From positions 61,731,523 through 61,795,522 of the forward strand of contig OY740768.1 in NCBI GenBank assembly GCA_963513935.1: DNA of 64,000 nucleotides, written 5' to 3'. Positions 49,794-58,789 of the stretch are shown one piece after another. How positions within the stretch are numbered: the first letter of the stretch is position 1; every line of letters starts with the position of its first letter. This stretch comes from Aphrophora alni. Taxonomy: Eukaryota; Arthropoda; Insecta; Hemiptera; Aphrophoridae. Under the pieces are notes generated by a model. The model did no database searches, was not told the DNA's origin, and worked only from the letters and a program-made list of their open reading frames with translations. The position numbers and the translations under genes were made by a program.

Positions 49794-50053
49794 AGCAAAC
49801 ATAAGAATACTATGGAATCTTGTGGATCCACTTTATTAAGTCCAACACACGCCCTGACTGCAGCGCATTGTGTCAGGAGTTGTGCCTGTAAAGCTTTTAC
49901 TGACGACAAAGACTGTCGAAAATGTTTTATCAGGAATGTAAAAAACTATATATTATATGCCGGAAGTACTGTTGCCAATTATTCTTTAGCGAGATCAAAG
50001 TTAAAAAATATTTTTATTCATCCAGAACACAGATTTAAAGATAAAACACACAA
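49794..50053 (+). CDS. Serine protease gene 2, exon 2 (catalytic His)
   Basis: The exon starts in phase 0 after tttcaatttcag and ends in phase 2 at GTAAGT (50054), the same boundaries as gene 1 exon 2. It encodes CGSTLLSPTHALTAAHC with the catalytic His, then the same extra cysteine cluster (CACKAFTDDKDCRKC: C-x-C, eight residues, C-x-x-C), YILYAGS and HPEHRFKDKTHK. Exon 3, with the catalytic Asp and Ser, is not found between here and 64000. It may lie beyond the window (gene 1 intron 2 is 13.6 kb, this one would be at least 13.9 kb) or be lost. Confidence 0.85.
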
Positions 50054-50529
50054 GTAAGTATGAGATATATTCATCAAATAAATGTAAATAAATTTGTTGC
50101 AATTATATAATTTTTTAAATAATTATAATAAATCAAAACAAAATGTTAAATTTTTGAGAAAGGATGTAAAGGAATTATTTATACATTGTTATGAGAAAAA
50201 AAAATACGTTTAATCCTACGTAAAGAGAATGGGATATAAATAGTTGTGTTACGTTCAAAGAGTTGTGAGAAACAAATAATAAAATTATGAAAAAATTATT
50301 CACATCAAGGAATGCTTACTAGGTAACATTTCACATAAATATATATGTATGTGTGTGTGTTTTTGAAGAGATAGCAAGATGATTATGATTTCAGGAAAAA
50401 GTAGTATATATAAAGCTACTACAATAATAATAGTGATAAAGACGTTAGTGTGGTTATAGAATAACAGTGTGTATCTTATTATAATTAAAACACAATTATT
50501 CACCCTTAAATATCATGTTGGAAAAAGAA
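50054..50529. other. AT-rich intron sequence
   Basis: Nothing recognised. Confidence 0.5.
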
Positions 50530-51960
50530 TTAAATCTTTTTAGGCGAATAACGCTCTTAGCATCCTTCAACACATTACACTGGTACATAATAAACCTCCA
50601 ATAATGACAGTTCAGATAAAAACAGAAAATGAAATGCGTCTCTGCTTTGTTTCAATTTTTCTAAACTAATATGTATATTATTATTTACATACTCAAATAA
50701 TTGACATTACACTCACAGATTACACTTTGTTATAAAATTACTCTAAATATGACGGAAATGACCGTACTCATACAGGCATCTCAATTATTTACACACTATT
50801 CCTATAGGTAGGTCTGCTTTGTACTTTACTACAATAATATGTGTCATACTAACCTTATATTGAGTATACTTCTATTATGAACTTTTAGAACACAACCACA
50901 CTAAGAACGGCGTCTGAATAATGTTTAAACCCTCCATAACTCTGCTTAAAAATTGACTACAATAATTTATCTTATTATCTTATATTAGGACTTAAAAATA
51001 CTAAACAGATAATCCTTAAGAACAAACATACTTTGACCGTCCACAAAATTTAAACCTTTTAAATCACGGGTACTGATTGCAATCTTTATTGCAATGATGT
51101 GACACACACGCTATCTTGTACTGGGTCATAACAATGGTCCATTTATGGCACTTAGGACACAGCCAAGCTTAGAATGGCGTCTATAAAAAGTTCAGACCTT
51201 TTTTAAACAAATGTTACTATTTTACTACAATAATTTACCTAACAGTTTAACATATACTGGAATATAAACTAGCTCCAATGATGACCCTTAGGACACAACT
51301 ACACTTAAATCCACGTCTCTTAATATTTCTAGTCATTTCCTACCTCTACTTAGACCTATATTACGATAATTTATATTATATTTAACTAACACTGGGACAT
51401 AACCATATTCCAATTATAACATATTAACCACATCCAAAATAAGACGGTGTCTACTATTTGTAGGTCTTTACTATTTCTGACTACCACTCAACTTCTCAAT
51501 ATAACTCATATTGGCACCTAATGATATTAAAATGATAACACTTTGGAAACAACTACGTTTAGACCGGCCTCTCTATTATCTTTACATGTTTCCTAACTCA
51601 GTTTACTAGTCCACTATAAGAATATTTCTCATACTCTAACTGATACATAACAATTATGAACCTCATAATATGGCCACAATGAGAATACCGCCTCTACAAA
51701 CTATAGCCCTTTGCTTACTCAACTTCTTATATCACGACAATAATCTACCTTAAAACTAAGATGTACTGATACATAACGCTTCTACAATGTTTACCATTTT
51801 CTAACTCCGGTCACTATTTTAATACAATAATTTAGTCATAATATAACTTACATAACAACGCCGCAATAACGACTATTAAGACGCAATCACGCTTAGTGCG
51901 GCGTCTCTACGATTTTTGTACTTGTCTTAACTCAGATTATGAATCAGCATTCTCAAGATT
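50530..51960. repeat. Degenerate satellite block, same family as 28.6-29.7 kb
   Basis: Diverged units of about 120-145 bp in plus orientation with tactacaataatttacct, actgggacataacaat, aatgatgacccttaggacacaa(c)tacacttaga, (c)ggcgtctct and tcctaactcagttta. Recognisable unit starts lie near 50830, 50950, 51090, 51229, 51362, 51614, 51737 and 51819. Confidence 0.7.
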
Positions 51961-53510
51961 TTAAATAACCAAGTAATTTAATTGAACTTAAACTTTAAGT
52001 TTACTCAAGTATACGGATATCGGTTGTCCTGCGATAGCTTATTGATTAGCTGTTGAATACTGCCTTAATAGAGTTCATCTTGGCAATGTATAGTTTGCTC
52101 GACAGGAGGATTGACAGTAATATTTTTAACGTCAGATTTGATATTAATGTAATAAAATGTAACATCTTTAATTATTGTTTTACACATTGTTTGCATTGTT
52201 TTAATTGAGTTGAGAATGCAATTAACTGTACTCAATACGAAATATAATTAAGACAACAGTATTCTGAAAAATGAAGGATTTATTTCAAATCAAGTAATAA
52301 CGATTTTTTTTTAATTCACAATGATTACTTTTGGTAGTTATTGATTTGCGTAGCTTGACTCTAGGAAAATATATTTGTTTATATGTTTACACTGCAAACT
52401 ATGAGTGTTTACAGATTTACGGGTGTTACATTATCGGCGTTACACCGCATGGACTCCTCATGAATAACTTTAGACAGGCACTTTCATGGCTATCCGGAGG
52501 TTTTCCTTCAGACATTTATTAATTTGAAGTTACGTATTGTTTCTTACAACAACTAATATGGGAAAAAATAAAATAATGTGTAAAAGGATTTTTTATATTA
52601 TTTTCGTATTTGATTTTCTTTAAAATAATACAAAATATCGGCTAACCTAAATTCTTAATGATAATAATAATAATAATAATAATAATATATTTAAAATTTG
52701 ACTTATTCTGTGATTACGAAAAAATAAAAGGTTATTTGGTACGTAAGGGCAAAAACATATACAGGAAGATTTGGTACATTTATTTTTATTAATTTAATTG
52801 TATTTTGTGAAGGGTAATATTTACAGTATTGCCCTATTTTTAGTTAGTAATAATGAATAATTATGTACACTATAATTGTTGATTTTTTGCTCATATAGGA
52901 AATCAATAAATATTAGTTTTTATTTTGGTATGATTATAAAAATTTATTTACAAATCTGATTAATTTGGTAAAATGATCCAGAACAACTAAATAATTGTTT
53001 ACTTTTACGTTATATTTTATACTTTTATTACTAGATGATTGTTACTTATTTTGAGCTAAAAGTGTATAATTTTCATTAAGCATGTTGTTGATTTAAAAAA
53101 AAATGCAAGATAGTAGTGTTATGTTATCCAATTACAATACAACTTTAATTGTAATAACAATTTTTAAGTTTTATCTCAAAATCTAATAATTTAAATCGAT
53201 TTAAAATAAATACTCAGTTTTTTAATATTGTCTTGGTTACAAAATAAATTGTTTAAAAAAAATATATATAAAAAAAAATAAAATAAAAAAAATTAACTAT
53301 TAACTAATAATAATTAAAAGAACGTGGCGAGAAGTTTAAGCCATTATTTAAGCAGTATTTATGTATTATTGTTATTATGGTTATATCAATGAGAAAAAAA
53401 AAGTAAGTTAACAAGATAATGTTACTCAAAAACCATTTGCTCAGTAGCTTTAAAACCCATATAATATATATTACATTTTGATTACATATACATACATATA
53501 ACTTCACTAC
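51961..53510. other. AT-rich sequence, no gene supported
   Basis: An (ATA)n tract lies at 52660-52686. A 63-codon frame at 52331-52522 is open but unrecognised. Confidence 0.5.
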
Positions 53511-53770
53511 AATTCTCTACTTCACACTTTAATTAATTTTGAGATATAACTATGTTCCCATGACAATACCTAAAACACAATCACAATAAAAAAGATATTT
53601 CTTAACTGTTAAGAACTCTCTTAACTCAACGTACTGCGTTACGGAAATAATTTAACACTCATTCTATCCCTGTTACGTTACATAACTAAATACCAATGAC
53701 TATACCTAAGACACAACCACACTAAAAATAATATATCCTAACAGTTAAAGTAGAGTACCCGCCACTATAG
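53511..53770. repeat. Short satellite block, same family as 50.5-52 kb
   Basis: Two to three diverged units with acataacta(t/a)..tcccatgacaatacctaaaacacaa(t/c)caca and ctcttaactcaacgtactgcgttacggaaataattta. Confidence 0.55.
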
Positions 53771-54085
53771 CACAACATGGCGGCTGTACCACGTGACGAC
53801 CCCCACCCCCTCCCCCACCTCCCCTTACCCCCACCCCACTCCCCAACCTCCCCTTGCCCCCTCCCCTTGGCCCCTCCCCCTTGCCCGCCATTTTGTTGCC
53901 CCCACCTGGTAGACGTCATTGCCCCTCCCCGACGCCATTTTGTTGCCCCCACATGGTAGACGCCATCGCTCCTCCCCCGGAGACACCATTTTGTTGCCCC
54001 TTGCCCTGCCCCCGCCATTTTGTTGTTTTACCCAATCCTTGCCCACCACCACCACCACCTGTAAGACGCCATTGTTTGCCCCCTC
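53771..54085. repeat. C-rich minisatellite with GCCATTTTGTTGCCCC units
   Basis: A strongly C-rich plus strand (G-rich minus) with reiterated (g)acGCCATTTTGTTGCCCC at 53887, 53933, 53983 (variant), 54013 and 54067 (variant). The same motif and base bias recur inside the large palindrome at 58340-58675 and, inverted, at 58790-58975. Overlapping proline- or glycine-rich frames here are artefacts of composition. Confidence 0.8.
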
Positions 54086-54148
54086 CTGGATTCGAACCTG
54101 TGAAGTTAAGATTTGAAGACGGACACGCTACCTACTGAGCTATGATGC
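54086..54148 (-). other. tRNA-derived fragment (SINE head or tRNA pseudogene)
   Basis: On the minus strand there is an A-box-like TAGCTCAGTAGG (complement of 54131-54142) and, 43 bp downstream, a perfect B box GGTTCGAATCC (complement of 54088-54098), the internal RNA polymerase III promoter of tRNAs. A partial D-stem is possible, but the anticodon stem is not convincing and the ends do not pair as an acceptor stem. It runs directly into the minisatellite, suggesting a SINE head rather than a working tRNA gene. Confidence 0.6.
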
Positions 54149-54237
54149 ATAGTATTACAAGTTGTATATTTAACGTATTATATAACGTTTAAAAGAATAG
54201 TTATATTAAAAAGTTAAACGGTACGCTGATCCGTAAC

Positions 54238-54290
54238 GCGAGGTGTACCGAGTTTTTCGCGCGCGCGCGAAAAACTCGCGTACACCTCGC
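54238..54290. repeat. GC-rich hairpin with (CG)n centre
   Basis: gcgaggtgtac (54238-54248) pairs with gtacacctcgc (54280-54290); inside it cgagtttttcgcgcg (54249-54263) pairs with cgcgcgaaaaactcg (54264-54278). One unpaired C at 54279 is the only defect in 26-bp arms with no loop. An imperfect continuation (ggtac..ccgta on the left, its complement on the right) extends the palindrome to about 54220-54312. It lies 550 bp outside the left end of the large inverted repeat. Confidence 0.93.
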
Positions 54291-54525
54291 TATACGGGTA
54301 CCGCCCCGTACCTTCAACCATCTACCAATTTGTCTCTGGATTAATAACATGAAAACTAATGTTTTAATAATTTTTATTCTCTCTCTCTCCAAACAAAAGT
54401 GATACAAATAGTTTAAAAAACAATAACATTAAAGAAATTGATTTGACAGAAATTGATTTATTGGCACATTGTGTCTGTTCTCAGTAATGTGGGGAGTGAA
54501 TTATCGACTCTAATAAACTTTCCTT

Positions 54526-54837
54526 GAACAAAACAGAATAGTTATCTGTACTTTGTACTAAACCGGGGAAAATTAAATGATACTCAGAAATCATTCCATG
54601 AAGCCGGGTATATCGAAAGAGAAATCCTAACCTCACGTAAACAGTGAACAAAACAGATTATCTGTACTTTGTACTAAACTGGGAAAATTAAATGACACTC
54701 AGAAATCATTCCATGAAGCTGGGTATATCGAAAGAGAAATCCTAACCTCACGTAAACAGTGAACAAAACAGATTATCTGTACTTTGTACTAAACTGGGAA
54801 AATTAAATGACACTCAGAAATCATTTCTTGAAGCCGG
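54526..54837. repeat. Tandem repeat, 2.6 copies of about 115-120 bp
   Basis: Copies start with gaacaaaacaga at 54526, 54646 and 54761 and include ctgtactttgtactaaac, actcagaaatcatt and atcctaacctcacgtaaaca. Copies 2 and 3 are nearly identical. The third copy is cut off exactly where the large inverted repeat begins. Confidence 0.9.
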
Positions 54838-55147
54838 AAGCCTCATATAGGTAAGAAAGGGGGGTCGCGTCGCTTTCTGCTACCTCGTTTCGGCTACCAT
54901 TCCAAGGTCAGGTGTGTTTAGACAGACAGGTTCTGACTGGTCTATGTCAGCCGGATTGTACAACAGTGCGTAACACGGAGGTTCCTCGGGCCGACCCAAC
55001 GTTTGACTCACTGTCTACCAGGGTGTAGCACATGTGTTTATGTATCGTGTTAAACCTAAAAGATTGTTAACCTAGACTTATTAAAGTTCCTACTTTTGCC
55101 TAAACCTCTGCTTACCACAGTCCACACGGGTGTTAGTCTTGCCACTA

Positions 55148-55410
55148 TTTAACAACCGATTTACCAACCAAAATATACTTTTACCAACCAAAATACACTT
55201 TTACCAACCGATTTACCAACCAAAACCAACCGATTTACCAACCAAAATATACTTTTACCAACCGATTTACCAACCAAAATATACTTTTAGCAACCGATTT
55301 ACCAACCGAAATATACTTTTAGCAACCGATTTACCAACCGAAATATACTTTTTGCAACCAATTTACCAACCAAATCTTGGTAATTTTATCTACGGTTTGG
55401 TAAATCGGTT
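55148..55410. repeat. Iteron-like tandem repeats beyond left Rep-like gene
   Basis: Seven copies of a GATTTACCAACC core (six exact, one with one change) at about 55157, 55208, 55229, 55262, 55294, 55326 and 55359, separated by aaaatatacttttac/gc. Typical spacing is 32 bp. Short regularly spaced repeats next to a replication initiator gene resemble iterons, but that role is inference. Confidence 0.85.
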
Positions 55411-55520
55411 CCTAACAAACGTTACGACGTTCACATCAAATATCTTCATCTCTACTAAAAAGAGTTTTGGTGGAATGGAGGTAACAAATTACAAAGAATA
55501 TTATTTTAAAACATTTATTT

Positions 55521-57857
55521 TTAATTACAAGCACAGAAAACAACTCTTTCTTTGTGCTTAATTGCAGTGGTTTTTATCTTGTCCAATTTAACATTAAATT
55601 TATAGTTTAAATCTACATTTAGCACTTTTATTTCTCTTTCTAACCAATAATTCGAAACATACAATTCATCTAGATTTTGGAACTGCAAAATATAACGGAT
55701 CTTATGTCTGTAATCAATTTGTTTGATTCCACACACTACTAATTCTGTCCCTTCTTCTAGCTCTTCCAACCGACGACACTCTCTTGGAATAACTTTGCCT
55801 TTTATTTCTTGCATGCCAAGGGTGGATACTTGCTCCACTTCGTCCTGGTTGTAGGGGAAATCTTCTGGTTTTTTCCAAGCATCTGTTAGTGGCTTAAGAT
55901 CCTCTACCTTCGCAAAAGAATGATTATTAAAAGTGGTAATTCCATTCGTCGTAAATGTAAAAATTGTTTCTTCTGTCGCTAAATGCACAATGTCCAGGTC
56001 GTTGTTGGAGGTTAAAACAAATCCCTCTTTTTTTAAATTTTGTTTGTCGTTGTAGACATCCATTAGCCACGATTTGTACTTTCCTTTAAAGAAGTAAACA
56101 CTTTTACTCCCATCTCTTTCTGCGAGTATTCCAACAAAGGCATATTTCGCTTTAGTGTTAACGGTAAATGCGGACACCTGGTAGTCTGCATGTATATCTA
56201 AATTCTTCCAAGTCTTGTTAAAATATGAGCCCATCCGCTCTCTTTTCTCTCTAATAATTTTCTCTTTCTCCTGCATTTCTTTGTATTCCTCTTTTAAGGA
56301 AGCAGCATGTTCCATGTATTCCAATTTTCTCCGTTTTAAGTCAATTTCTTCCAGTTCCAGTTTTCGTTTCTTCGCAGACAGTAGGTAAACGGTGGAGAAT
56401 GGTTCTGTCTCCTTTATATTGTAGGGTTGTAGCCTGTTTGTAATATTCGTTCTCTTCTTTAAAATCTGTGGAATAATATTACTCGTTGGAACCATCCCAC
56501 AGTTCTCGAGGCTTACATCTTTACAAATCGCCGAGAAAGCAGTACTAGATTTCGAGAAGAATGTCTCTCCACTCTTAATGTAGCACTTTTGCACCACACT
56601 AATATGCTCTCTATTAGCGACATCTTCCACAATCTCCAAGTAATTTACAGGCAAATAGTTAAAACTATATGCAGAGAGTACGTAATTAATTATTTTTTTC
56701 CTCTGGTCTTGGTCGCTTGGTAAAGTAAGTTGCACCCCGGTTAACTTCCTCGTGTTACTGTTTCCCCAGTAAGCATATTGTAAAAGATTATTGTACACTA
56801 CACAGCAACTGTTCTGGAGACCGTCAGCTAATTTCGTCCACATTTTAGGGATGGCAACAGAGTAAAACGGGGCTTCCTGGAAATAAATTTTGCTGTCTTC
56901 CAGGAGCGTTACACAGCTGTCCAGAGGATGGTCGCCGCTACCGTTGTAGATCGTAGCCTCCAATCTTGTAATGCCATGCTCCTTACCCAGTGGGGACAGA
57001 AACGTCTGTCTTAATCTGGAGTCTGGACAGTTGACAAAATCCACAATGTGGTTACCAATTTGTTTGTTAACGCCAGGACTCGTAATTTGGCACACGAACT
57101 TGTTGTAGATTTTTACTCTTGCACCAGTAGGAGTAATCCAGGTTAGGCAATCTATCCCAACAGACTTGTCGTTGTTAACAATTGTATTGTAGTTTTCTTT
57201 GTACTGGTCGCCTTGGTAACGAAAGTCATGGTCCTGTACTAAATGCTCACACATCTCTCGCTTGTTAAAGATCCCCACAAAATCTTGTGTAATGTCCAAA
57301 TCCATAAGGTAGAAGTCGTGGGCTTGCAGCTCCAATAGTATTTCGGGCATTTTTTCCAGTAGAGTAGCCAACTCAACATCCGCTAACTCTACCTTGTAGG
57401 GGATTGCAATGGGATTTTTAAATTTTTTTGCAATGGCTTGCATCCCATCTGCTCCAATAATATTGCATACACGTTTCGCCATAGGTCTCTTTCCATTCAA
57501 AGGGAATGGTAATTTTACTTTTACGCCATGTCTTGCCGAAACAAAATCCGTAAATTTCCCACGAAGATAACTGTTAAATGCTCCACAGATATTCTTCTTT
57601 ACGAGGCTCTTCCCTTGTTCGCAATCCGAACTGTCGGTTATTTTAACAAGCATTATGTTGTCGCAGAATGGTTTTGTAAGCGGAGTTAGTGGTTTTATAT
57701 TAACTCCAGACAGCAACTCTTCTCCTTGCGAATAATTAATATTTCCAATATCTGTTACCAGGTTGTTGTTGTGCAGATTTTCTTCCAGAAGCCAAAGTCC
57801 AAATCGTTCGTTGGTTGGTTTAATCCTGCTACCCAAGAGCTCGGAGACCTTATACAT
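55521..57857 (-). CDS. Rep-like protein, left copy (about 778 residues)
   Basis: The first ATG (57857) gives 778 residues; the frame is open 7 codons further upstream to a GTG at 57878, and residue numbers here count from that GTG. No domain is obvious at once, but residues 193-200 are DLDITQDF, 256-260 KIYNK and 304-312 TRLEATIYN. A D-x-D-x3-DF strand, a Tyr in a K/R-x-Y-[DN]-K motif and a following R-x-E strand is the layout of Rep_trans-type rolling-circle initiators, where the Tyr cuts DNA (inference). No Walker A helicase motif is present. Residues 503-549 form a charged coiled coil (KKRKLELEEIDLKRRKLEYM). The C-terminal 230 residues are unassigned. Intact, single exon, and divergent from the right copy. 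Confidence 0.85.
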   Translation of the reverse strand: MYKVSELLGSRIKPTNERFGLWLLEENLHNNNLVTDIGNINYSQGEELLSGVNIKPLTPLTKPFCDNIMLVKITDSSDCEQGKSLVKKNICGAFNSYLRGKFTDFVSARHGVKVKLPFPLNGKRPMAKRVCNIIGADGMQAIAKKFKNPIAIPYKVELADVELATLLEKMPEILLELQAHDFYLMDLDITQDFVGIFNKREMCEHLVQDHDFRYQGDQYKENYNTIVNNDKSVGIDCLTWITPTGARVKIYNKFVCQITSPGVNKQIGNHIVDFVNCPDSRLRQTFLSPLGKEHGITRLEATIYNGSGDHPLDSCVTLLEDSKIYFQEAPFYSVAIPKMWTKLADGLQNSCCVVYNNLLQYAYWGNSNTRKLTGVQLTLPSDQDQRKKIINYVLSAYSFNYLPVNYLEIVEDVANREHISVVQKCYIKSGETFFSKSSTAFSAICKDVSLENCGMVPTSNIIPQILKKRTNITNRLQPYNIKETEPFSTVYLLSAKKRKLELEEIDLKRRKLEYMEHAASLKEEYKEMQEKEKIIREKRERMGSYFNKTWKNLDIHADYQVSAFTVNTKAKYAFVGILAERDGSKSVYFFKGKYKSWLMDVYNDKQNLKKEGFVLTSNNDLDIVHLATEETIFTFTTNGITTFNNHSFAKVEDLKPLTDAWKKPEDFPYNQDEVEQVSTLGMQEIKGKVIPRECRRLEELEEGTELVVCGIKQIDYRHKIRYILQFQNLDELYVSNYWLEREIKVLNVDLNYKFNVKLDKIKTTAIKHKERVVFCACN

Positions 57858-58337
57858 CTTGGAAGGGGCCACGTTCACTATTCAAGCTACTAACGTAAAC
57901 TGAGCTATCTCCATCTAATCTCCTTTCTTAAACAGTTAATCGCGAGTAGTACGCATGCGCAGTAACATTGTTACGCACTGTTGTGCAATCCGGCTGACAT
58001 AGACCAGTCAGAACCTGTCTGTCTAATCTAAACACATCTGACCTTGGAATGGTAGCCGAAACGGGTTAACAATCTTTTAGGTTTAACACGATACATAAAC
58101 ACATGTGCTACACCCTGGTAGACAGTGAGTCAAACGTTGGGTCGGCCCGAGGAACCTCCGTGTTACGTGTAATTAAAAATAAATAAATAAATGTTTTAAA
58201 ATAATATTCTTTGTAATTTGTTACCTCCATTCCACCAAAACTCTTTTTAGTAGAGATGAAGATATTTGATGTGACCTTGGAATTGTAGCCGAAAACGACA
58301 AGACCCCCCCTTTTTTTTTCCTTTTTAAATATATAAC
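57858..58337. promoter_or_regulatory. Upstream region of left Rep-like gene
   Basis: It contains a short palindromic stretch around tacgcatgcgcagtaa (57950-57965), then blocks A' and B' and the inner inverted end. A promoter for the minus-strand gene should lie here; no TATA box was identified. The right copy mirrors it at 58967-59446. Confidence 0.45.
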
Positions 58338-58678
58338 GTCCCCCTGGCCCCTCCCACCCCACCCTACCCCTCCTCCTTGACCCCCACCCGCCCCTCCCCC
58401 TTGCCCCTCCTCCTTGCCCGCCATTTTGTTCCCCCTCCCTCTGCCCGCCATTTTGTTGCCCATACCCATCCCCCATGACCCTCCCACCCCATCCGCCCCC
58501 TCCGCCCCCTCCCACCCCTCCCACCCACCCCTTGACCCCTCCCCTTGGCCCCTACCACCTTTCCCCTCCCACCCCTCCCACCCACCCCTTGACCCCTCCC
58601 CTTCGCCCCTACCACCTTGCCCCTCCCACCCCCTCCCCCTTGCCCACCATCCACCGGGAGACGCCATTTTGTTCCCAG
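58338..58678. repeat. C-rich, G-quadruplex-prone sequence of the palindrome centre (left)
   Basis: C runs such as ggcccctcccaccccaccctacccc (58343-58368) give G-quadruplex-forming G tracts on the minus strand. GCCATTTTGTT units occur at 58419, 58447 and 58661. The part to about 58495 is mirrored on the right; 58496-58678 is an extra tandem expansion of cccctcccacccctcccaccca without a right-hand partner. Confidence 0.85.
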
Positions 58679-58751
58679 GTTAGGTTAGGATAGGTTATGT
58701 TAGGTTAGGTTAGGTTAGGATAGGATAGGTTAGGATAGGTTAGGTTAGGTT
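58676..58751 (+). repeat. TTAGG-type (insect telomere-like) repeats at the palindrome centre
   Basis: aggttaggttaggataggtt...ggttaggttaggttaggata and further copies: a run of about 15 five- or six-base units, TTAGG mixed with the variant (TTA)GGATA. TTAGG is the telomere unit of most insects. The tract is short and interstitial and lies in the non-palindromic spacer between the arms. Confidence 0.85.
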
Positions 58752-58789
58752 TTTAGGAAAATGGTTGCCACACGCCCGGGAGATGGTAG

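Larger units (their letters stand above)
54857..58312 (-). mobile_element. Left unit of the palindrome: Rep-like gene bounded by inverted ends
   Basis: The outer end ggggggtcgcgtcgc...cggctaccattccaaggtca (54859-54910) is inverted at the inner end tgaccttggaattgtagccgaaaacgacaagaccccccc (58272-58310), with a short deletion in the inner copy. So the arm looks like a single-gene element with terminal inverted repeats of about 50 bp starting with a G run. Next to the ends are blocks A (54886-54974) and B (54974-55072) and their inverted inner copies A' (57970-58063) and B' (58064-58166). A block at the gene's 3' end (55431-55530) is also inverted at 58167-58273. Confidence 0.75.

Noticed and set aside
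53722..54138. Several overlapping Pro-, Gly- or Arg-rich open frames in the C-rich block
   Set aside because: All frames are open on both strands because of the simple repeat composition; no domain, start context or codon pattern.
54086..54148. Functional tRNA gene on the minus strand
   Set aside because: A and B boxes are good, but no acceptor stem pairing and no convincing anticodon stem.
55148..55410. CRISPR-like array
   Set aside because: Spacers are near-identical to each other and shorter than the repeats; eukaryotic context; it is a tandem repeat.
55130..55561. Frame of repeated LPTKIYFYQPIYQP and its right-arm partner at 61694-62194
   Set aside because: It translates the iteron-like tandem repeat and runs into the reverse strand of the Rep-like gene's end; copy number differs between the arms without regard to any protein.
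57600..57640. Walker A nucleotide-binding motif in the Rep-like protein (EQGKS)
   Set aside because: The upstream glycine and spacing required for GxxxxGK[ST] are absent.
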